Assembly: GCF_000209165.1 (NCBI RefSeq)
Contig: NC_009044.1
Coordinates: 1,116,001-1,180,000, forward strand
DNA length: 64,000 bases
Reading direction: 5' to 3'
From: Scheffersomyces stipitis CBS 6054
Taxonomy: Eukaryota; Ascomycota; Pichiomycetes; Serinales; Debaryomycetaceae
Shown here: positions 9,180 to 19,328 of the stretch, in pieces
How the letters are laid out: each line of letters starts with the position of its first letter
Numbering within the stretch: position 1 is the stretch's first letter
The notes under the pieces: model-generated
Seen by the model: the letters and a program-made list of their open reading frames with translations, nothing else
What the model was told of the DNA's origin: nothing
The model's database searches: none
Program-made: the position numbers and the translations under genes

Positions 9180-12100
9180 TCAAATAAAATAACTCTTCCA
9201 GAGAACACCTTCCAAATCTTCCATTTCACTTTCACTGAATACCTTGCTATCAATGTGCCATGTGTCCTGTCTGTTTTTCTTGAACTTACCTAAGGATTCC
9301 TTTGCCGTCTTACCAACAAGTCCAGGAATACCAGACGCTTTATTAGATAAAATTGTTAAAATACTAGGAACCCATTTAGGAGGAGGAGAAGAAAATGAGA
9401 AAGCATGTACCAATGCTCCCAACCCTAACGTTGCACCATGAAGGATTATAGTATCCTCTGGGGAAATATTCTTGTAACCAGACTTTCTATATTTTTTTCT
9501 AATGATGTCAATCTCTTTGCTGAAAGCTTTGGTATATGTGTTCACTCTTTCTTCAACCTCGTCAGGTGGTGAACTGTAGATTAAACCAGATAATGTAGAT
9601 GCCTCAAATTCTCTTATTTCTACATTCTTGTGATACATCAATTTGTATGTAACTTCAAAGATTCTCTTCCTCTGTGATTTGTCAAAGAGGAATAAGTTCT
9701 TAAAGTAGATTGTTTCAGTAAATTCTCCAACAATAATAGTCTGAATTATATTCAAATCTTCTTTGGAATACTTTTCGAGCATCTGCACAATGTCATCGAG
9801 GTGCTTCTTTGAATACGGTATTTGAGAAACCTTCTTCACAACTGAAATAGGGTCAATATTTCCCAATTGACATACTTCCTTCATGTTAATTAATTCGAGT
9901 AGGAATGGCACCAAATACTTTGTCACGTACGGTTGAAACAAGACTGAAATGCTCGTATTTAGCTCCTGCCTCAACCAAGTGAGGACTGTTGTGGCAGCAT
10001 AAATATAGTCCGACCTCAAAATAATTTGTGGAGGTAATTCTCGAACTTCCTTTCTCCAATTTTCAATTTGTTCAAATAATTGTGGCACCAAGGATATCAA
10101 TTTGTTATCTCCGCCAACATCGTATAATGACAAACCGGATTGACTCTTACATCGTTGAATAAATTCAGAGCTGTCTGCAACTGATTCAGAATAATATGGG
10201 AATGACATCACTGCCATGAGTGAACCAATTTGTGTTCTAACTGCCTCGTATCTGTGATTTATGTTCTTTAGGCATAGATCCATAATCTTACCAGGGTTAG
10301 GGGAACACCAAGTAATTGCAGCAACGACAGATCTAATGTAACTAATCTTAGTGGCTTCTTTGAAGGCAGAATCGGATGTGTGGTCGATTGTCATATCCGT
10401 GAAGACGTCGAAAACTTCAGGAAATCTTCTACAATCAATATGAGAGGGAATCCACCATGCAAATATATTCCAGATTCCTTTGTTGTCGGGAGATAAATCG
10501 CTCTCAAGAATGTTTCTCAAAAAGTCTGGGACGAATTCATCTCGCTTCTTTGCAAGCTCTGGCCTTAAATTCTTGGAGCCAAGGAGGATCCCAGCCAACA
10601 ATTCACAAACAACAATATGTGCACTTTTATCGTCTTTCACGTAAATTTCCTGAACGATATCAAGTAAGTCATCAAATGTCATACCTTCGATGTATCCCTT
10701 TGAAATTAGAGTGACTAACGTAGAAGTCACAAAAACGTCAGTACCTTGGTATGCAGAATTGGCATCGTTATCAGTGACCCAAAGCTTTACAATGTTTTTA
10801 AACCACTCCTTAGACACATAGCTGCTGAATCCTTTTAATGCCAACTCGTCCAGAACTTCCAAACTCATCTTGATCACTGGACCGGCTGCTATTACTGGCA
10901 TTGCGTCATTCCAGAATAACCAGCCAGTGCTTGCTTTATGATCAACGAAATAAGTTGGTTCCAGTACGTTCCTCAATTCCTTTCTCCAATCAACAAAATA
11001 AGACTCTCCCTTCTTAGGCCTCGTATCGACTAGTTTGAGACCCTTTGGTACGAAATTGAAATCATAAGCATTTTCCAATTTGTAATCGAGGGTACTTAAC
11101 AAATTTAGCTTGTTAACAATTCGAGTTACACCTTTCAACGCTAATCGAGAGATGGTAGGATGGTCGCGAGAGGCCTCTTTTGCCAAAAGCTGTAATACTT
11201 CGTCACTAGTTGGAATTTCTAAGTAGGATTGTAAATTAATGAGCAATGACAAGTTCAATGATGTTGTCTTCCAATGGGAATTGGATTTCTCTTTTGCAAG
11301 TACGCTGTTTTCTAATTTCTTCAACTTGTCAAAATACAATTTCCTCTTCCTTTCCTTTGCAAATCTTACTGCTTTGATTTCCAAGTCGATAAATTCATCA
11401 GGCGGCCTAATAGTGTCAATTTCGGAATGGTCGATCAAACAAACACTGCTTGGAGGAGTGATTGATTTAAAGACACCATCGTAAAGTGCGTGTGCGACAT
11501 TGTGAACTTCGACGCTATCCACATCTAAGCAACGAAGTAAAAGCTCAACGTATTTCTGAACATTGAAAAAATCGTTTCTGATGTGGGTTTTAATTCTTCT
11601 TAACGAAAATATACTTAATCCACTTTCGATCTTTTTGTGGTCGTTCTCATCTAGAGCTCTCGTGAGATATTTGAAGGCAGATTTGACGATAACACTGTAT
11701 GAACCATTCAATCTCTTCATCGCATCCAACAATAAAGATTGCGATGATTTTGCAATAGCAATATATGTGGATACAGACAATTTTACAATATCTTCAAGAA
11801 GAAACCGGTCAAGATCTGTTTGAGTTCTTGAAGTTGCATGCAAAGCAACTCTGAGCAGATGATAAGCCTCGAGTCTAGCACTAATAGCAATACGCGTGAA
11901 CGGTTTACGAACTCTATTGATGCTTTGGATGCTGCTAACATAACCGTAGTTGATTCTAGCGTGACTTGAGTCAAGCATTCTCTCTCTTCCAACATCAGCA
12001 AACCAGATATTTGCAACATAAATAAAATGCTTGAAAATCTTCGTGTTGTCGAGAAAGTTTGCAGTCAAGAATTTGCAGATGATATGTAAACTCTTCCCAA

Positions 12101-15100
12101 TCAAGTGGTATGTCTTGTGCAATTTCAAATACAAGTCACTTGATTTTCTGTTTTCCATGTCATCTCCAAAGTAGTAGTTTGACGTGTATAACTTTCTCTC
12201 TCTAAAAGTAATGGCAGGATTCATACTAGACATATCAACCCCCTCGATTTGTGGAGTGGCTCTAGCAGAAATATCTGCTGTTATTGGCATTTCCAATGAC
12301 TCGGACTTACCGAGCGATGCGAAAAAATGTTCTCTGACAGCAGAGTACGATTGATCTTGGAAGTGAGTGATCTTCTCCTTTTCTTCTTCTTGTTGATCAT
12401 CTGGATCTTTTTCGTGATCACCATTATGGTTGAAGTTAACATTTTCTTCTTCCTGAAGCAAGTAGTCATTGAGAGCATCATCATCTAACAAATAGTTTAA
12501 GAGATCATCATTACCTAAGTTTTCAACAATTCTATCCAAACTTTCTGGCTGACTATCGCCATATGAATCGTCTTTCAGAAGAGAGGCACCTTTCAATGCC
12601 CTCAAATTTTTCAACAACATTAAACGTTGCTGTATTGACTCTGATTGATGGTTCAACTTTGGAATATCCTCATTGAATGATGGATCTAACAAATAAGAGA
12701 CACCACTCAAACAGTACCCCAAATATAAAAGATTCATCCTCAATTCGTCAGATAGTTGAAGAGACTTCGAAGCATCTAGATGGCTCTCCTTGTTAAAAGA
12801 TTTCATCAAGTTCAGAATGTTATCCAAACTCTTGGACACATGGCCATTGAAGCATTCCACAGCAAATGAAATTTCTTTATCTGTTGGAATAAACCAGTCA
12901 AAATTGGTCTTTTCTTCCAGAAATCTATCTTCGTCAAATTGAAATGCTCCCCAACACTTTTCATCAACTCCGTATTTACTTTCGTATGCGGGAGCGATGA
13001 TTCTATTCTCGTTAAGTCTAACCTTTGTGACTGCTTGCAACATCTGATTGACAAGATAAGAACTTGAGAATACTGTTGGACCCTTAACATGCTCCATGAG
13101 GAAGTAGGATAGCTTCATCAATTTTTTGGAAGAGTCAACAACATACGTACCGGCATTCCCAATACATTCATTTAATATTACCAAGTTCCAAAATAAGGCT
13201 TGATCGCGAGGCAAGATTTCTACACCAGTTCTAGAAACTCCGGCTCCATTTTCTTCTACTTCTTCGATAATTCTGTCAATGAAGATAGAAGAATACTTCT
13301 TGAAGCTCTTTGGGTCACGTTTGATCAAACCACCACAAATTTCCGCAGAAACATCAGCAATGGTATGATAAGTGTTGTTAAGGACAAAATCAAAGAACTC
13401 ATTCCGGAATGATTCAAATATATCGTCAGACAATGACTCTAAAAGTACATACAAGAACTTTGGTAAGGACTCGGCCAAATCCTTTTCTATTCCATCACTT
13501 TTGGATGGATCTGGGATATTCTTAAGAAGGGTGAATAATCTTTCACTAAGAGAGTTCATAATTCTCTTAAATGCAGAAGTAGATGACTTGAGCGCTTCAA
13601 GTTCAAGTTCATGATTGACCTCAAATGGAATCTCTTCCTTCTCAATATACATCTTCGCCTTCAAGTGCTCTAAATGACCCTGTACAAATTGAGATGCAAT
13701 TGCTGGATCACCATATCCGTTGGTCAAATCGTGAAAAGGTGCAAAATTGGAAATGGACGCAAATACATCTAATGTATGGATAGTCTTCTCTAAATCATTT
13801 GTATCAATACCAGGCAATGCCAATTGCAAAATCGTAGTAACGTGTACTCGGAAAATTGGTCTTGAAGCAAAAAATCTTGACAATGATTCTATTGTTCTAA
13901 GTGCAATGATGACTCTATGGGTAGAAATCACTCCCTGAAGAGACTCGTATATATCTACCAACAAATATTCTAGTACCATGTCTGGTTTCAAGAATGCAAG
14001 TAATTGTACTGAAGACAAATAGTCGTCCGTAGCGCTACTTTTTTTGGATTGAATGCCTGTTCTGATGATCGGCAAGAACATGGTGACAAATTCTGTTACC
14101 ACTTCATCACTTAGCTTCAATTCGACCGGTAAATCATGCAACACTCCAGCCTTCTCATTTTCGGTGTTAAAACGTTTGTGGAATTGGTATATCAAGCTGA
14201 GCACCAATTTCGAAATGGGACGAGACCATTCACCAGTATTTGATGGATGAACATAACTCTCAATAGCATTGAGCAAAGTCCTCAAGTAGTATATTAGGCC
14301 ATGAGGCTCCAAAGCACTAGAACCATTAAGAGAGTAGACTATAGCAGATGCAAATCCATGGAAGTATTTCGTCTTCAACGAAGAATACTTCTCGACCATT
14401 ATACTCAAGCTGTTAATAAGCGAGTTGATGAGGTATTCCATTTGATCCTCCGTAAAAATTCCGAATTTTCCAAGTTTCAAATATTCACCAGCCAGCGCAT
14501 CGTCGTTAAGTTTTGTCAAAGCAGACATGGCTACAACTCCTAGTCTTGCAGTAACTTGCGCATCAAATCCCAGAGCATGACTAAGTTTCTGCCACATGTA
14601 AAAGAACGAAGGGATATAGTGGCGTATATCGTTCTCGTTGTCTTCTCCACCAGCAACGAACGTATGAGGCAACAAAGACATCGAAGACATCACTAAAGAA
14701 GCGTTCGTTATGGAAAACTGACTACCAAGTTTCTTATATATGCTAGCCAATGAGTCTTCCGGAAAGAAATGGGAAGCTCTGGCGGCGAGACGCAAGATTT
14801 GCTTGTGTTCCTTCTTCTCAAACTGGTCCAATGTCGTATCTACAGGTGGAAAATGGTAAGACAATTCTTGCTGTAACTGTTTCCAGTCCAATTTGAAGTG
14901 CTGCTGCTTCAAGAGACGAACATCTTTGGTGAGTAGCTCAAAGACTTTGACGTAGGTCTTGAGTCCAATGTGTTGACCACGTGAAAGGCAGATGGCATAG
15001 TATACTTTGGCCAAAGACATGCGTAACTTTACGGGCATGTCGTATTTCATCTTCAACCACACAAGCAACTCGTGAGTCCATGTTCTGACTGAGACTACAG

Positions 15101-15998
15101 CTGCTGATTTGGGCGATTTTTTGTGTTGCACCGCACCTTCACTTTCACCATCGTCTTCATCGGCATCGTCTTCTTCGTCCTCCCCCTCGTGGTCTGTATC
15201 TGTATCATATTCTACAGATAAGTAGTTTTCGTCTTCTGCACCTTCAGTTTGTGCTAAATCCTGTGATGAAGCGTTCATTTCGAACAAATTCGTTTCGAGC
15301 GCAAGGTCAATATCCGATAAGCCAGCGATATCCTTCAAAGCAGCAATGTCTTTGGCCAGCACCAGAAGTGAGCCCTGAATATCCAACGTCTTGATGGCTA
15401 TATAGAGATGCGATACGATGTGACTCAAGAACTTGGCCTGGTCCTGTGGGTTTTCTGTTGCATACGGAAGCAAGCTTGGAAGATCAAGCGTTCTTTTTCT
15501 GGAACGAGCATAGAAACGAGAAGAGGAATCGAGCTGGAGTTCAGACAATAACTTCCTGTCCGTGGGATAGTCTAAGTTGTAGTGCAGTTCCCGCAGCGAC
15601 TCTATAGTGCTATACGAGGGTCTCCTTACCATGTGCGGGTTTCTTCTGGATGCTGCTGCCGCTGTAGGCGTAAACGTTCTAGTAGTACTGGAAATTGCGA
15701 ATCCACTGCCAAAAGATTCAGATCCAGACACACTTCCAGACCCAAAGCCATTGCTGCCAAAACTATGGTTACCAGCAGCATCAGAGGTTTCTCTCAATTG
15801 GTACAGTGATGATACTCGTGGAATATGGTGGTTTGACTTGATGGGAATGGGTGCTCTGACTTCGCCAGACTTGTCTGCTCTAAGAAAATGAGATTCAGGC
15901 TCTTTTCTAGAGTCGTTTTTCTCATGACGAGAAGACCGGGACTCGACAGTAGCCAGCCCTTCGGCCGAAGTAGGGCTCGGGATCTCTTTGGGATCCAT
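9180..15998 (-). CDS. BLM10: proteasome activator Blm10/PA200
   Basis: 2272 aa, near the usual size of yeast Blm10 (about 2140). The N-terminus (about 1-110) is Ser-rich and disordered, and an acidic stretch (DTDTDHEGEDEEDDADEDD) lies near residues 250-280. The rest is an alpha-solenoid of HEAT-like repeats, as in PA200. The C-terminal block with the GLVGKTAKESLGKFKK and DTWHID motifs is the DUF3437/BLM10 C-terminal domain. The protein caps the 20S or 26S proteasome, promotes core-particle maturation and works in the nucleus and cytosol. The C-terminus reads S-Y-F-I rather than the YYA that forms the HbYX pore-opening motif in S. cerevisiae and human proteins (see findings). The frame is uninterrupted. 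Confidence 0.95.
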   Translation of the reverse strand: MDPKEIPSPTSAEGLATVESRSSRHEKNDSRKEPESHFLRADKSGEVRAPIPIKSNHHIPRVSSLYQLRETSDAAGNHSFGSNGFGSGSVSGSESFGSGFAISSTTRTFTPTAAAASRRNPHMVRRPSYSTIESLRELHYNLDYPTDRKLLSELQLDSSSRFYARSRKRTLDLPSLLPYATENPQDQAKFLSHIVSHLYIAIKTLDIQGSLLVLAKDIAALKDIAGLSDIDLALETNLFEMNASSQDLAQTEGAEDENYLSVEYDTDTDHEGEDEEDDADEDDGESEGAVQHKKSPKSAAVVSVRTWTHELLVWLKMKYDMPVKLRMSLAKVYYAICLSRGQHIGLKTYVKVFELLTKDVRLLKQQHFKLDWKQLQQELSYHFPPVDTTLDQFEKKEHKQILRLAARASHFFPEDSLASIYKKLGSQFSITNASLVMSSMSLLPHTFVAGGEDNENDIRHYIPSFFYMWQKLSHALGFDAQVTARLGVVAMSALTKLNDDALAGEYLKLGKFGIFTEDQMEYLINSLINSLSIMVEKYSSLKTKYFHGFASAIVYSLNGSSALEPHGLIYYLRTLLNAIESYVHPSNTGEWSRPISKLVLSLIYQFHKRFNTENEKAGVLHDLPVELKLSDEVVTEFVTMFLPIIRTGIQSKKSSATDDYLSSVQLLAFLKPDMVLEYLLVDIYESLQGVISTHRVIIALRTIESLSRFFASRPIFRVHVTTILQLALPGIDTNDLEKTIHTLDVFASISNFAPFHDLTNGYGDPAIASQFVQGHLEHLKAKMYIEKEEIPFEVNHELELEALKSSTSAFKRIMNSLSERLFTLLKNIPDPSKSDGIEKDLAESLPKFLYVLLESLSDDIFESFRNEFFDFVLNNTYHTIADVSAEICGGLIKRDPKSFKKYSSIFIDRIIEEVEENGAGVSRTGVEILPRDQALFWNLVILNECIGNAGTYVVDSSKKLMKLSYFLMEHVKGPTVFSSSYLVNQMLQAVTKVRLNENRIIAPAYESKYGVDEKCWGAFQFDEDRFLEEKTNFDWFIPTDKEISFAVECFNGHVSKSLDNILNLMKSFNKESHLDASKSLQLSDELRMNLLYLGYCLSGVSYLLDPSFNEDIPKLNHQSESIQQRLMLLKNLRALKGASLLKDDSYGDSQPESLDRIVENLGNDDLLNYLLDDDALNDYLLQEEENVNFNHNGDHEKDPDDQQEEEKEKITHFQDQSYSAVREHFFASLGKSESLEMPITADISARATPQIEGVDMSSMNPAITFRERKLYTSNYYFGDDMENRKSSDLYLKLHKTYHLIGKSLHIICKFLTANFLDNTKIFKHFIYVANIWFADVGRERMLDSSHARINYGYVSSIQSINRVRKPFTRIAISARLEAYHLLRVALHATSRTQTDLDRFLLEDIVKLSVSTYIAIAKSSQSLLLDAMKRLNGSYSVIVKSAFKYLTRALDENDHKKIESGLSIFSLRRIKTHIRNDFFNVQKYVELLLRCLDVDSVEVHNVAHALYDGVFKSITPPSSVCLIDHSEIDTIRPPDEFIDLEIKAVRFAKERKRKLYFDKLKKLENSVLAKEKSNSHWKTTSLNLSLLINLQSYLEIPTSDEVLQLLAKEASRDHPTISRLALKGVTRIVNKLNLLSTLDYKLENAYDFNFVPKGLKLVDTRPKKGESYFVDWRKELRNVLEPTYFVDHKASTGWLFWNDAMPVIAAGPVIKMSLEVLDELALKGFSSYVSKEWFKNIVKLWVTDNDANSAYQGTDVFVTSTLVTLISKGYIEGMTFDDLLDIVQEIYVKDDKSAHIVVCELLAGILLGSKNLRPELAKKRDEFVPDFLRNILESDLSPDNKGIWNIFAWWIPSHIDCRRFPEVFDVFTDMTIDHTSDSAFKEATKISYIRSVVAAITWCSPNPGKIMDLCLKNINHRYEAVRTQIGSLMAVMSFPYYSESVADSSEFIQRCKSQSGLSLYDVGGDNKLISLVPQLFEQIENWRKEVRELPPQIILRSDYIYAATTVLTWLRQELNTSISVLFQPYVTKYLVPFLLELINMKEVCQLGNIDPISVVKKVSQIPYSKKHLDDIVQMLEKYSKEDLNIIQTIIVGEFTETIYFKNLFLFDKSQRKRIFEVTYKLMYHKNVEIREFEASTLSGLIYSSPPDEVEERVNTYTKAFSKEIDIIRKKYRKSGYKNISPEDTIILHGATLGLGALVHAFSFSSPPPKWVPSILTILSNKASGIPGLVGKTAKESLGKFKKNRQDTWHIDSKVFSESEMEDLEGVLWKSYFI

Positions 15999-16038
15999 AT
16001 TTTCTGCTATATCTAGGCGCTGCTACTCATAAACAGGC

Positions 16039-16320
16039 TCAATGGGTGAAATCAGTGTCTTCTGTGTCTCTACCTCTATAAAGAGAAATCCCCTTAACCA
16101 GGCAAATCTCGCTCTCCATCTTGCCACTGAAGAAGTGCGGAGTGGCAGTGTGCAGGCGCCCGTCCAGATCTTGCAGGTCTAATGGCTGCAAGAATCTGGT
16201 GCCGACAACGAGAAACGGTAGCAGATTCAGGAGAATGGTATTCATATGGTCCAACGAATATGACAACCTAAAATGTCCTAATTCCGCCAATTTCTGATCT
16301 TTTGACTTGCGTTTTGCCAT
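16039..16320 (-). CDS. small uncharacterised ORF, 93 aa
   Basis: I do not recognise this protein. It starts MAKRKSKDQKLAELGHFRLS, a basic N-terminus, has a hydrophobic stretch (ILLNLLPFLVVGTRFL) at about residues 29-44, and ends in a polar acidic tail. It stops 40 bp before the BLM10 ATG on the same strand, leaving almost no room for a separate BLM10 promoter unless that promoter lies within or upstream of this ORF. The composition looks protein-like, but length and context do not prove it. It could be a real small gene, or chance in the BLM10 leader. Confidence 0.45.
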   Translation of the reverse strand: MAKRKSKDQKLAELGHFRLSYSLDHMNTILLNLLPFLVVGTRFLQPLDLQDLDGRLHTATPHFFSGKMESEICLVKGISLYRGRDTEDTDFTH

Positions 16321-17077
16321 ACTACGTATTATTCGTATTTGAAGTTGTAGTCATGTGACCTAATTCTACTCCATTCCAATATTATAATAGAACATATTAG
16401 ATATAGCGAATAGCATGTTTTCTATCCTGAAATAGGTGCAAAACTGTAAGGTTGTCGTTCTCTTCAGGATGCTGCATCTTTTTACTACTCGTGGTTTTCT
16501 GACATATTCTTGCGCTCTCATTCGTTGATTTCACTTTTTTTGCAACTAATTCACAAAAGTCATAGAGTTTGAAATAGCACCGCTTTAACAATTTTACGAA
16601 ATCCAAGAAATCTAAGAAAGTAGACAAGGATGGCATTCAAAAGTTATAATGGGCCAACCATCTAGTCTATAATCTTCCTGCTTTTACTATTTTCAGAAGT
16701 TGCAGTTTGCCTATTCACATTCTTACCTGCCGCAATTGCCCCAAAATGCACCAGTACAGATTGCACGACGCAATGTAACACAAGCAACACGATCAATTCT
16801 TCACATATTTGTATCCACTCAAATTTCTTTCACTATTCACATTGCCTTGATCATACCCAGCTACTCATATTTTTCCAAATTTATCACAATTAGCCTCTTT
16901 ACGCTGCTTTCCTAGCCACCTTATCTAACCTAACCGCATACTTAATTTTGGTTATGTGCACTGCGCAAAAAAATTCTCAGCGATGCTTCGAGAATCTTTT
17001 TTTTAGACTGAAAAAATCATATTGATCACAGACTACTCTTCCCGAATTTCCTCTCCTTCACCGAAAGTCCCATTATC
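16321..17077. other. divergent promoter region, BLM10 side and ARB1
   Basis: About 750 bp. It contains the ARB1 promoter and a T-rich leader. An 79-codon minus frame at 16397-16636 has no recognisable features and I treat it as doubtful. A GCGATG string at 16980-16985 resembles part of the PAC element of ribosome-biogenesis genes, but the match is incomplete. Confidence 0.5.
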
Positions 17078-18907
17078 ATGTCTGTGTCTGCTTCGAAAGC
17101 TAAGAGAGAACAAAAGCGTTTGGAAAGAGAGGCCAAGAAGGCCGCCGAGGGTAAGACCTCGAAAAAGACCAAGAAGCAAGCTGCTAAGGATGCTGAAGAA
17201 GTCGAAGAAGAAGACGTCTCTGCTCAGATTGCCAAGTTGAAGATGCAAACCGACGATGACGGATTGTCCGACAGAGTTACTACTGGTGTGTTGGAATCTT
17301 TGCAGACCTCCAGAGATATCAAGTTGTCGTCAGTGTCATTGTTGTTCCACGGTAAGGTGTTGATCCAGGATACTACTTTAGAATTGAACTACGGTAGAAG
17401 ATACGGGTTGTTGGGAGAAAATGGATGTGGTAAGTCGACTTTATTGAAGTCGCTTGCTGCAAGAGAATACCCAATTCCCGAACAGATCGATATCTACTTG
17501 TTGAACGAGCCTGCTGAACCTACAGAGTTCTCAGCCTTGGAGTACGTTGTTAGAGAAGCTGAGCACGAGATGAAGAGATTGGAAGACCTTGTAGAAGACC
17601 TCATCATCAAGGATGGCCCTGAATCACCAGCATTGGAAGGTTTGTATGAAAAGATTGACGAAATGGACCCTTCCACTTTTGAAGCAAGAGCTGCTGTCAT
17701 CTTGACTGGTTTGGGTTTCAACCCCATCACCATTCAGAAGAAGACCAAGGACATGTCTGGTGGATGGAGAATGCGTGTAGCCTTAGCAAAGGCTCTTTTC
17801 GTCAAGCCCACCTTGTTGTTGTTGGACGACCCAACTGCCCATTTGGACTTGGCTGCCTGTGTCTGGTTGGAAGAGTACTTGAAGAGATTCGACCGTATCT
17901 TGATTTTGGTTTCGCACTCGCAGGATTTCTTGAACGGTGTCTGTACCAACATGATCGACATGAGAATGAAGCAGTTGTTCTTATACGGTGGTAACTACGA
18001 CTCTTACGTCAAAACCAGAGCCGAATTGGAAACCAACCAGATGAAGCAATACGCCAAGCAACAGGAAGAAATCGCACACATTAAAAAGTTTATTGCATCT
18101 GCCGGTACTTATGCAAACTTGGTCAAGCAAGCAAAATCCAGACAAAAGATCTTGGACAAGATGGAAGCCGACGGGTTGATCCAACCTGTAGTTCCAGACA
18201 AGGTGTTTTCATTCAGATTCCCAGATGTCGAAAAGTTGCCTCCTCCAGTGTTGGCCTTCGATGACATGTCGTTTTCGTACTCTGGTAAACCTGAAGACAA
18301 CTTATACGAACACTTGGACATCGGTATCGATATGGATTCCAGAGTTGCTTTGGTTGGTCCCAACGGTGTGGGTAAGTCCACATTGTTGAAGTTGTTCCAA
18401 GGTATCTTGGAGCCACAACAGGGAAGAGTCATCAAGCACACACACATCAAGTTGGGTGTCTACTCCCAACATTCAGCTGATCAGTTGGACTTGACGAAGA
18501 CTCCATTGGAGTTTGTTCGTGACAAGTTCTCTAAAATCTCAGAAGACTTCCAGTACTGGAGACAGCAGTTGGGTCGTTACGGTTTGACTGGTGAAGGTCA
18601 GACTTCCCAAATGGCCACTTTGTCCGAAGGTCAGAGATCCCGTGTTGTTTTTGCATTATTGGCTTTGGAAGCTCCCAACTTGATCTTGTTGGATGAACCT
18701 ACTAACGGTTTGGACTTGTCTACGATTGACTCCTTGGCTGAAGCCATCAACGCATTCAACGGTGGTGTTGTTGTCGTCTCACACGATTTCAGATTGTTGG
18801 ACAAGGTCGCCAAGGACATCTTCGTCATTGAAGACAAGACAGCCACCAGATGGGAAGGCTCCATCTTGGACTACAAGAAGACATTGGCCGCCAAGGTTGT
18901 TCTTTAA
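17078..18907 (+). CDS. ARB1: ABC-F ATPase Arb1, ribosome biogenesis
   Basis: 609 aa, essentially the length of S. cerevisiae Arb1 (610). A Lys/Glu-rich N-terminus precedes two ABC domains without membrane spans. Domain 1: Walker A GENGCGKS (113-120), signature SGGW (227-230), Walker B LLLLDDPTAHLDL, with the Asp-Asp form typical of Arb1. Domain 2: GPNGVGKST (427-435), LSEGQ (515-519), LLDEPTNGLDL (about 537-547). It acts in export and processing of 40S and 60S precursors and shuttles between nucleus and cytoplasm. I read no in-frame CTG codon in the gene; Leu is almost always TTG. This is the codon pattern of a highly expressed gene in a CTG-clade yeast. Confidence 0.97.
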   Translation: MSVSASKAKREQKRLEREAKKAAEGKTSKKTKKQAAKDAEEVEEEDVSAQIAKLKMQTDDDGLSDRVTTGVLESLQTSRDIKLSSVSLLFHGKVLIQDTTLELNYGRRYGLLGENGCGKSTLLKSLAAREYPIPEQIDIYLLNEPAEPTEFSALEYVVREAEHEMKRLEDLVEDLIIKDGPESPALEGLYEKIDEMDPSTFEARAAVILTGLGFNPITIQKKTKDMSGGWRMRVALAKALFVKPTLLLLDDPTAHLDLAACVWLEEYLKRFDRILILVSHSQDFLNGVCTNMIDMRMKQLFLYGGNYDSYVKTRAELETNQMKQYAKQQEEIAHIKKFIASAGTYANLVKQAKSRQKILDKMEADGLIQPVVPDKVFSFRFPDVEKLPPPVLAFDDMSFSYSGKPEDNLYEHLDIGIDMDSRVALVGPNGVGKSTLLKLFQGILEPQQGRVIKHTHIKLGVYSQHSADQLDLTKTPLEFVRDKFSKISEDFQYWRQQLGRYGLTGEGQTSQMATLSEGQRSRVVFALLALEAPNLILLDEPTNGLDLSTIDSLAEAINAFNGGVVVVSHDFRLLDKVAKDIFVIEDKTATRWEGSILDYKKTLAAKVVL

Positions 18908-19070
18908 ACAGCTTCAAATCCATATGTTTCTTTCTATTCTTATGTATTCTATTTAACGGTTTGTTTTCTTGTTATTAAGGTTAATATATAAATAATACTA
19001 AATTGACTGCATTCCATATCCATTGAAAAAAGTACACTGAACTCCAGAAAGTTCTAAAAAAACAGATTAT

Positions 19071-19075
19071 AAAAA
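19071..19075 (-). terminator. Pol III terminator (T5) after tRNA-Ala
   Basis: A run of five A on the plus strand gives TTTTT on the minus strand, 4 nt after the tRNA-Ala 3' end. It is the first Pol III stop signal downstream of the tRNA-Ile gene, as the 10-nt spacer between the two tRNAs has only three T in a row. Confidence 0.7.
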
Positions 19076-19079
19076 GAAA

Positions 19080-19152
19080 TGGACGAGTCCGGAGTCGAAC
19101 CGGAGACCTTTCGCATGCTAAGCGAACGCGCTACCAACTACGCCACACGCCC
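19080..19152 (-). tRNA. tRNA-Ala (anticodon AGC)
   Basis: 73 nt including discriminator A73. The minus strand begins GGGCGTG and its 3' strand ends CTCGTCC, pairing with one mismatch and a G3:U70 wobble, the alanine identity pair. The T-loop reads TTCGACT and the anticodon AGC lies at 19119-19117. No intron. It follows tRNA-Ile by 10 nt. Confidence 0.95.
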
Positions 19153-19162
19153 TTGGAAGAAA

Positions 19163-19236
19163 TGGTCCCTAGCAGGATCGAACTGCTGATCTTGGCGTTA
19201 TTAGCACCACGCCTTAACCAACTGGGCCAAGGGACC
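19163..19236 (-). tRNA. tRNA-Ile (anticodon AAT)
   Basis: 74 nt including A73. The acceptor stem GGTCCCT/AGGGACC pairs perfectly. The sequence is close to yeast tRNA-Ile(AAT), including TGGCCCAGTTGGTTAAGGC as D-arm and A-box, loop CTAATAA and T-loop TTCGATC. The anticodon AAT lies at 19202-19200. No intron. Confidence 0.97.
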
Positions 19237-19250
19237 TCTTCTTAGGCAAC

Positions 19251-19284
19251 TGGATATGCCATTATAATGTGCCATTTTGTAAAC
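19251..19284 (+). mobile_element. possible remnant of a LINE 3' terminus upstream of the intact copy
   Basis: A 34-bp stretch between tRNA-Ile and the intact element resembles its 3' terminus: 'tgccattttgtaaa' here against 'tgccatttcgtaaa' in the element, with weaker similarity before it. If real, an older insertion already lay here, and the intact copy entered an A-run just beyond it. The match is short, so chance is not excluded. Confidence 0.45.
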
Positions 19285-19328
19285 GGCGCTACCAAATATT
19301 CGGTTTAAAAAAAAAAAAATAAAAAAAA

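Noticed and set aside
16397..16636. 79-codon minus-strand ORF upstream of ARB1
   Set aside because: No recognisable domain and sits in the promoter of a highly expressed gene.
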